Shown here: piece after piece, positions 1-10,938 of the stretch | Layout: the number at the start of each line of letters is the position of its first letter | Numbering within the stretch: the first letter of the stretch is position 1 | Assembly (NCBI RefSeq): GCF_036884655.1 | Contig: NC_088331.1 | Span: 18,223,501 to 18,287,500 of the forward strand | Reading direction: 5' to 3' | Source: Musa acuminata AAA Group | Lineage: Eukaryota; Streptophyta; Magnoliopsida; Zingiberales; Musaceae | Length of the DNA: 64,000 nt | The notes under the pieces: model-generated | What the model was told of the DNA's origin: nothing | Database searches by the model: none | Seen by the model: the letters and a program-made list of their open reading frames with translations, nothing else | Made by a program: the position numbers and the translations under genes

Positions 1-1
1 T

Positions 2-1177
2 CCAATGAATGATTGGAATGAGTTGGAGAAGAAGATTTTCGCTTTAAATGTCAAGGCTATGAATGCCTTGTTTTGTGCTTTGGATAAAAACGAGTTCAAT
101 CGAGTATCGATTTGTGAAACGGTTTTTGATATTTAGCACACGTTCGAAGTTACTCACGAAGGCACTAGTAGAGTAAAGGAGTCGAAAATTAATCTTTTAG
201 TCCATACTTATGAGTTGTTTCGAATGAAACCGAGTGAGACCATTGGAGACATGTACACCCGATTTACGGATATCATCAATAGTCTAAAAGGACTTGGTAA
301 AAGTTTCTCAGATTTTGAACTTGTTAATAAAATCGTAAGATCCCTTCCAAAGAGTTGGGACCCTAAAGTAACGGTCATTCAAGAGGCAAAGGATTTAAAT
401 AACTTTCCTCTCGAAGAACTAATCAGGTCACTAATGACCTATGAGATGACTTATAATTCTCATGAAGAGCTTGAGAACAACCTTCCAAAAAACAGGAAGG
501 ATATGGCACTAAGAACTCAAGAAGACCACTCGAAAGAAAATTCAAGTGATGAGGACTATGATGATGACTTGGCACTCTTGACAAGAAAGTTCAAAAAATT
601 CATAAAAAGGAATAAATTTAGAAACGACACTAAAAATAAATTTGAACCCAAGAAAGAACAAGTCATATGCTACAAATGCAAGAAGCCGGGACATTTCAAA
701 AGCGAATGTCTCCAAGCAAAGAAGAAACAACCAAAGAAAAAACAACCAAAGAAGAAAAAGGCTCTTAAAGCAACGTGGGACGATTCAAGTGCATCTGAAG
801 AAGAGGAGCAAACCAACACCGAGCAAGTTGCTCACTATGTGCTAATGGCTATTACAGATGAGATAAGCAGTTCATTAGATGCAAATTTATCTTTTGATGA
901 ATTACTTAGTACTTTTCATGATTTATTCGATGAATGTAAATTAGTTAGTAAAAAATATAAATTGTTAAAAAATGAGTATACTTCTCTTGTTAGTAATTTT
1001 GATAGACTAAAAATTGAGCATGATGATAGTTTATCTCCTCGCACAAAATACGATCAATTAGAAACGCTTAGAAAGGAAAACTTGCTACTCAAAGAAACTT
1101 TAGAAAAATTTGAAGTTGGTAGCAAGTCCTTGAACATTATGCTTGCCAATAAAGGTCACGTTCATAAAAGAAGTTGA
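2..1177 (+). pseudogene. copia gag (UBN2-type) with CCHC zinc knuckle, broken
   Basis: The frame opens inside gag at base 2 (NDWNELEKK, then KAMNALFCALDKNEF). A TAG near 134 sits where related copies in this window have Trp (DIWHT). From 215 the frame is open for 320 codons and contains the UBN2-like region (SETIGDMYTRFTDIINSLKG). A zinc knuckle of form CYKCKKPGHFKSEC follows near bases 667-708, then a Lys-rich stretch and a coiled-coil-like C-terminal part. The frame stops at 1175-1177 where the other gag copy at 60812-62347 reads through. The protein would package element RNA in virus-like particles. Confidence 0.8.
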
Positions 1178-2499
1178 ATCGGATTTGTGAGTAGCTTTCA
1201 CCAAAATCCAACCACCTTTATTAAAGGCCCTACCTTACATGTTTCACCCCGAAACAAATGCAACTTTTGTTGCAAATTTAGACATGTTGCGTACAAATGT
1301 TCATTTAACATATATAGTCCACATAAATTGATTTGGATTCCTAAAGGAACCTCAAATGACTCAATGCAACATGATAAGTTGTGTAGATCGATTTTTTAGG
1401 CACCCGAGGTCAAATGGGTACTTAAAATTCATTCCTTTTTGTAGAAATATTTACCATCACAAGCTAGGAGCAAGAGATGGTACCTTGATAGTGGATGCTT
1501 AAGGCATATAACCGGAGATCCATCTCAATTCTCTAAGCTCACTAGCCTAGACGAAGGATATGTTACCTTCGGATACAACAACAAGGGTAAAATCATTGGC
1601 AAAGGAATCATAGGTAACAAATCTATCTTCTTTATTAAAGATGTGTTATTGGTTGATGGCTTAAAGCATAACCTTTTGAGCATTAGTCAATTATGTGATA
1701 AAGGATACGTCATTAGATTTGAATCAAAAGCTTGCATTATTAAAAAACCACATAAAAACACATCGATGATTACCCTAAAACAAAATAATGTATACACTAT
1801 CGACATTGATGATCTTTGTAATGAAATATGTTTTTCAGTTTTGAATGACGATGCTTGGCTTTGGCATAAGAGATTAGGTCATGCTAGCATGAAACTAATC
1901 TCTCAAATCTCATCTAAAGAACTTGTAAGAGGAATTCCTCATATTAAGTTCGTTAAAGACAATGAGTGTGATGCATGTCAATTAGGAAAACAAATAAAAG
2001 ATAGTTTCAAACCAAAGAACCAAATAAGCACCTCTAGACCATTGCAATTAATCCATATGGACTTATTCGGACCAATTGCTACATCAAGTCTAGGAGGTAG
2101 CAAATACGCCTTTGTCATCGTGGATGATTATAGTAGATACACTCGGACTTATTTCTTGGCACACAAAAGCGATTGCTTTAGGTATTTTTCTAAGTTTTGT
2201 AAACTTGTTCAAAATGAAAAGGGTTTTATGATTTCATCAATTCGAAGTGATCATAGTGGTGAATTTCAAAACTATGATTTCCAAGATTTTTGTGAATCTA
2301 ATGAATACAACCACAATTTCTCTACTCCATGAAATCCTCAACAAAATGGAGTAATAGAAAGAAAAAATAGAAACTTACAAGAAATGGCAAGAACCATGTT
2401 AAACGAACATAGCCTACCCAAATATTTTTGGGCCGAAGCCATAAATACGGCATGCTATGTCATGAATAGGGTTATAGTAAGACCATTTGTTAGAACCCT
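1178..2499 (+). pseudogene. copia second zinc motif, aspartic protease and integrase, truncated
   Basis: This continues in the gag frame. A Cys-rich motif (KCNFCCKFRHVAYKC) is followed by TAG at 1397-1399 and another TAG near 1442. The protease active site WYLDSG (Asp-Ser-Gly) is near 1483. GAG_pre-integrase reads WLWHKRLGHASM, with CDACQLGK as the CxxC half of the HHCC finger. The integrase core reads LIHMDLFGP (first Asp) and YSRYTRTYF, then SDHSGEFQN with the second Asp. A TGA at 2330-2332 lies just before NPQQNGVIERKNR, which carries the catalytic Glu. The frame runs to CYVMNRVIVRPF and is then cut by the gypsy LTR. Confidence 0.8.
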
Positions 2500-2910
2500 T
2501 GCAGATTCTAAACTTTGGGTTGATCTCTTTAGAGGATCGACCTCCTTGGAACTCTATAGGGGTTCCTCCCTCCAAGTTGCTGCTCAAAGGCTGCAGAAAA
2601 AATTCATCTGTTGCTTATGCAAAGAGGTGGAATACATGACTATTTATAGAGCTTCTAAACCCTAACTCCTAATAGGACTCTTACTTAAGACTCCTACTTC
2701 TAAACAACTCCTAATATGACTCCTACTTCTAACCAACTCCTAATATGACTCCTACTCAAGACTCCTATTCCTTTACAACTCCCTATTCTTCTCTAAGAAA
2801 TAACCTCCTAACCCTAGCCGGCCTCTTCACCTCTTTAATAGGGGTCGGCTTAGGTAGGTTTTACATGAATATCCCTCTCAATTAGGACTCTCCTAGCTAG
2901 AGTCCTAACA
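2500..2910 (-). repeat. Probable 3' LTR of the nested gypsy element
   Basis: On the minus strand the LTR begins TGTTAGGACTC at 2910, just after the purine-rich tract GAAGAGGGCGGG. It probably ends near 2500, where the copia integrase reading stops. It contains short tandem repeats of an 'actcctaatatgactcctacttcta' type (about 2665-2780). The outer boundary is inferred only from the break in the copia frame; with no second LTR present it cannot be confirmed. Confidence 0.5.
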
Positions 2911-3116
2911 GACCCGCCCTCTTCAAATCAGCCTTGTCCTCGAGGCTGACGATTCATGAATTTTGGGAATTTGATCTTCAAGTCATCATAGTTCTCCCTA
3001 GTGGCATCTTCTGTTAGTAGGTTTGCCCACTGTATTAGCAATTCAGTAGTGGATCGTCATCGTCGAGTCACGATCCGTCGATCAATAATAGCACTTGGTT
3101 GAGTCTAAAGTTCTCC

Positions 3117-4622
3117 TTAGGTAGTCATATTTGGTGAGTGGCTTTGGGCTGTCTCCAAGCACCTATTTACAACTTTCGTCTGGCCGTCGGTTTGTGGGTG
3201 ATATGTCGTACTCCTTTTCAATTTAGTACCCTGCATATGGAATAACTTTATCCAAAATCTGCTCGTGAAGATGCAAGTAGAATTTATCATAAGCACAATG
3301 CGTCCCTTATAGTGTAATTCTTTTGAGTCCCAATTGTAATGAGACATGGGGCTTGGTGCTTCCTCCAATTTTTTTATAATCTTACTAGTATCTGAATCTT
3401 CCTGCCATTCCATCTTAATATCCTCAAGGAAGTCGCTGGTCGGAAGTGAAACGGCCGAAACTTCAACTTGCTCGGGTAGCTGCGAAAGCGCATCTGCAAG
3501 AACATTCTCTTTCCCCTTTTTGTATGTTATTTCATAATCAAATCCAAGAAGTTTTGTTACCCATTTTTGCTGCTCAGGGGATGGTATCTTTCGCTCCAAA
3601 AAGTACTTGAGGTTTTTATGGTCAGTTTTAATTTGAAATCGTCGACCAATCAAGTAGGGTCTCCACCTCGTTGCTGCGCGCACAATGACGAGCATCTCCT
3701 TATCATATGTTGACTTATTTTGATGGGAGGGAGATAATGCCTTGCTGGTGTATGCGAGTGGTCGACCATCTTGCATGAGAATGGCTCCAATTCCGACTCC
3801 AGATGTGTCAGCCTCAATAATGAAGGGTCGGTTAAAATCTGGTAGTGTTAGCACCGACGTCGTCGTCATGGCTGCCTTAAGTTTGTCGAAGGCAGCGGAG
3901 GCTCTGTCCGACCAGTGGAAGACATCTTTTTTCAGTAAGGAAGTAAGTGGTGCACTGATCTCGCCATAGTTTTTCACGAACTTACAGTAGTAGCCTGTTA
4001 AACCCAGAAAGCCATGTAGCAATTTTACGTTCCTCGGGGTAAGCCAGTTTTGCATTACTTCAATTTTAAAGGGGTCCACTGTCACACCTTCCTCTGATAT
4101 GATATGCCCAAGATATTCCACCTACTATTGAAGAAAGCAAAAATTCGTAATGGTTGTTATGTGTTCAAAAGGTGGTTTTAGGTATGTCTTCTTCGCACAC
4201 TCATATTTGATGATACCCGGATCAAAGGTCCAGCTTTGTAATGATTTGTGCTCCCTTTCATCTAGCAATTCATCTGCTATTGGAATAAGGTATTTGTCCT
4301 TGATGGTTATGCCATTGAGAGCTCGGTAATCAACGCATATTCGCCATGTTCCGTCCTTCTTGCGTACAAGTAGCACCGGTGAAGAATAGAGGTTGCAACT
4401 TGGCCGAATAACTCCTGTTTCGAGCATTTCTTTTACAATCATTTCTATTTCATCCTTCTGGAGATAAAGATATTGATATGGCCGAGTATTTGCTGGAGGT
4501 TTGCCTGAAAGAATCATTATATAATGATCATGCGGACGGGTAAGAGGTAGGTTGTACGGTTCGTCAAATATATCTGAAAATTCAGCAAGCAAAGGAAGTA
4601 GGTTGTACGGTTTGCTGCTCAA
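3117..4622 (-). pseudogene. gypsy RT / RNase H / integrase remnants with internal deletions
   Basis: The N-terminal RT is clear (VRKKDGTWRICVDYRALN at about 4310-4370), then homology is lost after DELLDE. The RT core with the catalytic YxDD-type Asp pair is absent. The RT C-terminus reappears as EYLGHIISEEGV near 4100-4121, after a TAG at 4122-4124. RNase H is well preserved (FIIEADTSGVGIGAIL; KTDHKNLKYFLERK; VLADALSQ). Most of the integrase is missing: the frame jumps from GRIVL to IFTSRFW and STTYHPQTDGQT. At least two internal deletions and one stop make it non-functional. Confidence 0.8.
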
Positions 4623-6186
4623 GTTGTATCAAAAATCTGCTGCATGCTTTATGCAAAACCTTCTCCATTTGTTGTGTGCAAATCGTCGTTATGTCGCCCC
4701 CACGTTTCCCGTTCAGTATCACCTGTGTCTCCTTACTGTAAAATTTCATAATTAGTTGCATAAAATTCCAAGAAATATCACCTAATGTCGTCAACCATTT
4801 AATTATGAGCATGGCCTCATGATCATCAAGAGGGAGAAGGAAGAAATCTGCAATTATCTCTTGGTCCTGCAGCAATAGTTTCTCTTGCGGGCGCCTACGA
4901 TCACAATTCAAAATCCGTCCGTCGACGACCTTAACGTCAAACCTGCTGTAATTCTCAATAGGTAAGGCCATCTGGATAGTAACCTTACTGTTTATAAAGC
5001 TATTAGAACTGCCCGTGTCGATAAGAACAGTGATCGGTTGTTGTTTGAGAAGGCCTCTAACTTTCATCGTTTGCGGGTTTGAGTAGCCGGCTAGTGCATG
5101 TACCGTAACTTCAGTCGGTTGTGGCTCTTCTTCTGCATCTTCTTCTTTATGTTCAATGCTCTCTTCTGGATGTTCAATGACCTCTTCTTTTATTGGTTCA
5201 ATCATAAGAAGTCTCCCTTTACTACAGCGATGCTCACGGCTCCACGACTCGTCACAATGCCAACATAACCCCTTCGCATATCGCTCCCGAAGCTCTTCTC
5301 TTGTTAACCTCTTTGGTGTAGAGACTTGGTCAACAATAGGGGGGGCTGAGGGCTTCAATATTACTGGTTGAGGAGCGACCCTAGTCCTCCGAGCTTCATG
5401 ATTCAATTGCTCCTCTTGATGTCGTGCGAAAGAGATGGCTGCCATAAGCGTATACGGTTGTCGCGCTTTAACTTCTCCTCGGATCTCTGGCTTCAAGCCC
5501 TCAATAAAGGTCCTCAATAGCTGTTTTTGAGACCAATCATGAGTTCGATTAGATAACCTTTCAAACTTGGTTTGGTACTCCTGAATGGTGGAGGTTTGTC
5601 GGATCTTTGCTAGTTGTCCGTCAATATTCTCGTAATCGGTTGGTCTGAAGCGAATCAGCAGTCCTTCTTTGAATTGTCGCCATGAAAGGACTCCATAAGT
5701 ATGTTCAAACCAATCAAACCATTGTATAGCATCCCCTTCAAGATGTATAGCTGCAATTTTCACCATAGATGCATCCGCGGTTTTATGGTACCGAAAATAT
5801 CGCTCCGCGCGCGAGATCCAACCAATCGGGTCTCCTTCTTCCCATCTAGGGAAATCCACTCTCATGCATGAATAGTTGGGGTTGGTCATAGAGCTTCCCC
5901 TCTCTTGGAAGTCATATCTTTGGGCTTGGTGCGATTGGGCAAAGCTCTCTCCTTGATGTGATTTCTTCGGGCTTAGTGGTCGGCCCAATCTGAGTTCGAT
6001 AAACAGCGTCTGAATCTTATCCTCCATTCGCGCCTCAAAGGCTTCGAATTTAGCATTAATTACCTCCTCAAATGCCATAGTATATGCCGCCAAATCTGTG
6101 ATGTTAAGATCTCTCTTTTGTTGTCGGGTTAAAGGCATGTATTGGTTAATGGGTGAACTAACCTTCTTTTTAGGCTTACAAATCAA
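4582..6186 (-). pseudogene. gypsy gag and aspartic protease ORF (534 codons)
   Basis: The ORF holds a Retrotrans_gag-like domain (VDFPRWEEGDPIGWISRAER, then QWFDWFEHTYG and LLIRFRP). A CCHC-type knuckle follows (CWHCDESWSREHRC), then an acidic linker (EEDAEEEPQP) and a retropepsin active site, LIDTGSSNSF. The reading frame is open, but the C-terminus runs into non-homologous residues and overlaps the RT frame by 41 bases. The usual gag-pol continuity has been lost. The first residues (right of about 6177) fall in copia sequence, so the annotated start is not native. Confidence 0.75.
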
Positions 6187-7010
6187 ATAACTTAGTAATG
6201 GTACTTTTCTTAGTCAAACAAAATATACATTAGACTTGTTAAAACGGTTTAATATGGATAGTTCAAAGGCTATCAATACTCCTATAAGTACCTCCACTAA
6301 GTTAGACATTGACGAAAATGAAGAAAGCTTTTATTAAAAAGTTTATAGAGGTATGATAGGTAGTTTACTATACCTCACCGCAACAAGACCGGATATCATA
6401 TTTAGCCTAGGACTTTGTGCTATGTTTCAATCTAATCGTAAGCTATCTCATCTTAAAGTAGTTAAAAGAATTTTTATATATCTTAAAGGATCTACTAATT
6501 TATGATTATGGTATCCAAAATCCGAAAACTTTGAATTAATTGTTTATGTTGATGTGGATTTTGGTGGATGTAGATTAGATAGAAAAAGCACATATGGAAC
6601 ATATCAATTCTTAGGACATGCACTTGTCTCTTGGTCTTCCAAGAAACAAAACTCGGTTGCCCCATCTACAACCGAAGCCGAATACATGGCAGCTAGTGCA
6701 TGTTGTGCACAAGTCGTATGGATGAAAAATACATTAGAAGATTATAGAATTTATCTTAAAAATATTCTCATAAAATGTGATAACATAAATACAATATGTT
6801 TAACAAAAAATCCTATTCAACACTCTAGAACTAAACATATTGACACTAGGCATCACTTTATATGAGATCATGTTAATAATCATGATGTAATCTTAGAATT
6901 CATTAATACGAAATATTAATTGGTCGATATCTTTACAAAACCTTTAAATGAAGAACAATTTGATTTCATTATAAGAGAGATAGGCTTGTTAAACTGTCCG
7001 AATGCATGAG
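6178..7010 (+). pseudogene. copia reverse transcriptase C-terminus and RNase H remnant
   Basis: In the same frame as the upstream copia gag-integrase, this reads LSNGTFLSQTKYTLDLLKRF, then a connection region (YRGMIGSLLYLTATRPDI). RNase H motifs follow (SWSSKKQNSVAPSTTEAEYM; KHIDTRHHF). Stops occur near 6188, 6335, 6501, 6863 and 6917. The catalytic RT motif is upstream of the break and absent. The reading ends with NEEQFDFIIREIGLLNC, the usual copia pol C-terminus. Confidence 0.8.
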
Positions 7011-8239
7011 TTGTTATATTTTTTTTTCGGACTATCTTTATGTATTTTATGAATGGAGCTTTCATGAATTTATGTCGTATCAAGTTTACTTCATACCCTT
7101 GCTCCATCACGTAATGATGTTTGAAACATTTAGTCCCTTCACCGAATGAACCTATAGACAAATGTCAATGCATCTTTCACGGATTTCATTATTATGAATT
7201 CTTATTGAGAAATGGATTTAATGAAGTTTTATTCATGGATTTCTTTTTATCCTTTATCATGAACTCTTCCTTACTCTTCTTATGAAAGAAGAAGTTTTAT
7301 GAATTTTTAGTATGTGATTATCACTTGCAAGAATGGGGATTTCATCCTTTCCATAAATCCCTTCTCTTTGTTAAAATTGAAGCATGATTTAATGAAACTC
7401 ATTTATTGTTTTTAACTTGATTCAAATCATTTCACAAATTTGGTTCTTAGTGGATTCCCTCCTTACCTTCCTTCTTCTTCCTCATGCAAAGTTTTGATGA
7501 TAAAGGGGGAGAAGTTAATGGAATCTCTCTCTTTAATGTTGAGAACTTTTGAATGTTACCATGCAACAATGCAATATCGATTGGATAAATTAGTATGAAC
7601 TTGCTTGAATTTTTACCACACTTGCATTGTTGAATTATTCTCCTTTTTATTGATGACAAAGGGGGAGAAAAATATCAAAATATGATAAATTGATGATAAA
7701 TTGGCATTGTAAATGTATGCAATGTATCTTATCGTAAATACTTATCATAAATATACTTGTATGTTTTGCAAATGCTTGAAACATAACACATCACAAATGC
7801 TTAAAACATATCAAAATATATTTCATATGCATTGTAGATATTTGAAATGTTTCATAAATACTTGATAATTGTCTATCATATGGTATCATAAGCTTAACTT
7901 ACAATTTACAATTGATACCATGGAATGATGAATTGTTATCCTTGTCATCTTGCTATATTTCAAATTTGTATCATACTTGAAAATGATAATTGTCTATCAT
8001 CATTGGACTTGAAAATGAATATCAAGCCTTGACATCATTTTTTATGTAGCATCGTATTTTGAATTGGTAAATCATGATAAGTATCATGATGTGCATGCTG
8101 ATAAGTTTAAATGAACTTAACTTATCAGTTTGATGCTTGAATTCAAGAATGAATTTTCTCAAGTATGGCATATAGATAGGGGGATTTGAGGTTAACTTCG
8201 TCATCAATTTATTGTCATCATAAAAAAGGGGGAGATTGT
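7011..8239 (+). other. Non-coding 3' region of the copia element with repeated purine tracts
   Basis: No supported ORF. The stretch is AT-rich and has repeated phrases such as 'atgcaatgtat' and 'tatcataaatac'. Purine-tract sequences occur at about 7494-7513 (gatgataaagggggagaag) and 7650-7669 (gatgacaaagggggagaaa). The functional-looking tract, aaaaaagggggagattgt, lies at 8222-8239 directly before the LTR. The same gatgacaaagggggag phrase recurs, inverted, in the minus-strand relatives near 49395, 50370 and 57750. Confidence 0.7.
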
Positions 8240-9530
8240 TGATTCTCGGATTTTGATAATGAAATCAATTGATAAATTGTTTGATCTAATCTATATGTTG
8301 AGAAAAGTGTGCAGAATTAACTACGATAGCAGTAAGACATAAAGCAGGTGTTGTGCCGGAGTCGAGATCGAGACTTCGTTGGGAGTTCGAGAGTTCGTCG
8401 GAAGTCCGGACGTTCGTCGGTAGTCCTGCCGGAACTAACCCAGAAGTCTAGGAGCTTGCCAAAGAAGCTCATTGGAACTTGCCAAGAAGATCGTCGTAAA
8501 GTCCAGGAGCTTACCAGAACTCCGTCGGAACATTGCCGAGAGATCGTCGGAAGTTCGTCCGAAGCTCGTCGGAAGAACAATTGACGTACCGGAACTAGAA
8601 TGCTTTGTTAAATGTCTTAATTATCGTAGTTAGGCAGTAAATTGAGTTAGGATTGGGAGGTGATCCCACTAACTCAATTAGGGGCCAATTGGGCCCTAAA
8701 TAGAGTTGAATTTGGCCAGATTGAACAGCCTATTTAGCACCTGAAATTACGACCGGCGGTGGCACTGCTTGATGACCTAGTCTCCCAAGTGGTATGGGCG
8801 GTGGTACCGTCGGCAGTTAATGCTGCCAGCGGTGGTACCGCCCTTGTCAAGCAGTGGTACCGCTAGAGCTCGGTCTCCGAGCTCTGTCAGGCGATCGTAC
8901 CGCCCAGACTGGGCAGTGGTACCGCCCAGTGTCAAGTGTCAGGCGGTGGTACCGCCCAATAATGGCAGTGGTACCGCTAGTACCCCGAAATCCGGGGATG
9001 TGACACTTTTTGGCTCCAATTTTGAAGTCATTGGGGCCTATAAATATCCCATCCTTTTCTACATGAAAGGGTATGAAAGTATTGGCATAATCTTGAATCT
9101 TTGAAGTGTTAAAGTGTTGTAAAAGTGCTAGAGTCCTCCTCCTCCCTTTTGAGATCATTCAAGAGAAGTGTGAGGCTTATAAGGGTTCTCTCCTAAACCC
9201 GTGAAAAGGAGAAAGAGCTGTAAAAGGTAGTTGGTCTTCGCCTATTGAAGGAAGACCATTAGTGGACGTCGGTGACCTCGACGGAGGAGGAATCGGAAGT
9301 GAATGTAGGTCACAACGACCGAACCACTCTAAATTCTGGTTTGCTTTTCTATTTGTGCAATTTACATTACTGCAAACTTCCTTAACCTTCTCTTTGCACT
9401 CTTACGAAAGCTTTCACGTTCAATATCTTTACGAAACGGATTAAATCGAAACGAATATTTTTCGAAATCAACGCTTTTTTCGTTGCACTAATTCACCCCC
9501 CCCCCCCTAGTGCCACTCTTGATCCTAACA
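8240..9530 (+). repeat. 3' LTR of the first copia element
   Basis: The LTR starts TGATTCTCGG directly after the purine tract and ends GATCCTAACA. It contains an array of short GC-rich units of the form GGCGGTGGTACCGCC (about 8750-8990). A TATA box follows at 9039-9046. Near the 3' end is a short inverted repeat, GCACTA/TAGTGC, around a run of 12 C (9496-9507). The same plan is seen in the other copia LTRs here. No matching 5' LTR is in the window. Confidence 0.8.
9039..9046 (+). promoter_or_regulatory. TATA box of the copia LTR
   Basis: TATAAATA lies between the GC-rich repeat array and the transcribed R/U5 part. The same octamer is at the corresponding place in the other LTRs: 9786-9793 plus; 40563-40570, 47895-47902, 56431-56438 and 63262-63269 minus. 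This positional conservation supports promoter function. Confidence 0.6.
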
Positions 9531-10301
9531 AACTCAATTAGGGGCTAACTGGGCCCAAAATGTGGCTATTTTGAGCCAAGAGAAAGGCTCATTCAGTGAC
9601 CCAAAAGTTAGGTCAGGCGGTGGCACCGCTAGTGGCTTAATCTCCAAGACTGTGTCAGGCGGTAGTACTACCAGACTAGGTGATGGTACCGCCCAATGTC
9701 AGTGCTGCAGGCGGTGGTACCGCTAGGACCCAGGAAACCCAGGATTAAACCTTTTTTGGCTCAAATTTTGAAGTTATTTGGGGTTTATAAATACCCCAAC
9801 TATTCCTGCATGGAGATGCAAGAATTAAGTACGAAAATTGAGTTGAAAGGGGGGAAAGAATACTTGAGAAAAATTGTGTAATCTCTCTTAGGATTCTAAA
9901 GTCCCTTCTTCCTAGTATTTAGAAAGTTCTTCTAAAGGGATAAGTGAGGTCTAAGAAAGAGAGGTTGTAAAGGTTCTCTCCTGAGCCTATCAAAAGGAGA
10001 AAGAGTGTAAAAGGATAGTTGATCTTTGCCCATTGAAGGAAGATCGGTAGTGGAAGCCGGTGGCCTCGAGTGAAGAGGAATCGGGAGTGGATGTAGGTCA
10101 CGATGACCGAACTATTATAAAACTTGGTTTGCATTTACTTTAAGCTCTTTACTTTCATTGCAAACTGCTTTATTTACTTATTCACTACGCTTCCGTATGC
10201 TTTCTAATTAACATATTTCCGATAGGGTTTTTCAAAATTGTGATTTTAACGAAAGCACTAATTCACCCCCCCCACCTCTTAGTGTCGACTCAATCCTAAC
10301 A
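9531..10301 (+). repeat. Second, 5'-truncated copia LTR (plus)
   Basis: The sequence resumes with aactcaattaggggctaactgggcc, matching the middle of the preceding LTR (near 8665-8700). It carries a TATA box at 9786-9793 and ends with the C-run (8 C at 10266-10273) and CAATCCTAACA. Its 5' half is missing, as expected if the first element inserted into it or recombined with it. Confidence 0.7.
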
Positions 10302-10938
10302 GTACCACCGCTTGATAGAGCCTCGAAGACCAGGCTTTGGCGGTACCACCACCTGACAGCCATTTTTGGGTGATGGTACCACCGCCCAGACCTCCTGGGA
10401 GGCTGAGCCTCAAGCGGTTACACCACCCACTCTAGGCGGTGCCACCGCCTGGCATGGCTCCAAGTGGCCGAGTGGGTCATCCATCCAACCCAACTCAACC
10501 CTAACTTTGGCCCAATGGCCCCCTAATTAAGTTGGCCTAATTTCAACCCAATTACAACTTAAAACTATTTCGATCTAGACAATTATTACATAGCATTAAT
10601 CACATGTTTTCCAGCATGTCATTGGTTCATCGTCGCATCGTCCTCTTTTGCGGTTTTTTGCCCAATCGACATGTTGACTTCCGCAACTCCGATCTCCTTG
10701 GCGCAATGTCCGTGCTTTGAGGCCTGATGCCCGAACTCATGGCACGAAACCTTCTGCCAACATATCGACCGATCCTCCGGCTCGACGTCCAATCTTCTAA
10801 CATGTTCCACTCCGGTCAAACATTGATTCTTCCTGCTTTAATTGTCTCTTTATGATCGAAGCTAGTCCTGCATCACTCAAAACATAGATTAGATCATAAA
10901 CTCTATCGATTGTTTCATCATCAAAATCCGAGATTTAA
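10302..10938 (-). repeat. Third copia LTR fragment (minus)
   Basis: It begins inside the GC-rich array (gtaccaccgcttgatagagcc) and ends aaaatccgagattta, which is the start of an LTR read on the minus strand. It is closely related to 40290-41602: both contain 'ccgatcctccggctcgacgtcc'-type text and end near a catcatcaaaat phrase. No coding content. Confidence 0.65.

Larger units (their letters stand above)
2500..6177 (-). mobile_element. Defective Ty3/gypsy retrotransposon nested in the copia pol
   Basis: A minus-strand gag-protease-RT-RNase H-integrase order interrupts the copia frame. On the left a 3' LTR (about 2500-2910) is preceded by a purine-rich tract. On the right the element stops inside its gag leader at about 6177, where the copia RT resumes (LSNGTFLSQTKYT). 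No 5' LTR or primer-binding site is seen there. The copia pol is also missing everything between the C-terminal integrase and the middle of RT. A deletion around the insertion, not a clean insertion, best explains this. Confidence 0.75.
1..9530 (+). mobile_element. Ty1/copia (SIRE/Maximus-type) LTR retrotransposon, 5'-truncated by the window edge
   Basis: The order gag, protease, integrase, then RT/RNase H, a long non-coding 3' region, purine tract and 3' LTR can be read on the plus strand. All coding remnants on both sides of the nested gypsy element (2500-6177) are in the same frame (starts at 2 modulo 3). They are interrupted by nonsense codons, not frameshifts. The second CCHC-like motif after gag and the long spacer with several purine tracts before the LTR fit the SIRE/Maximus lineage. 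The 5' LTR and the start of gag lie before base 1. The copy is inactive. Confidence 0.85.

Noticed and set aside
8820..9104. ORFs with repeated VVPP / WYR-type peptides in LTRs (also 47910-48254, 56622-56828)
   Set aside because: Translation of the GGCGGTGGTACCGCC arrays; not conserved as protein between copies.
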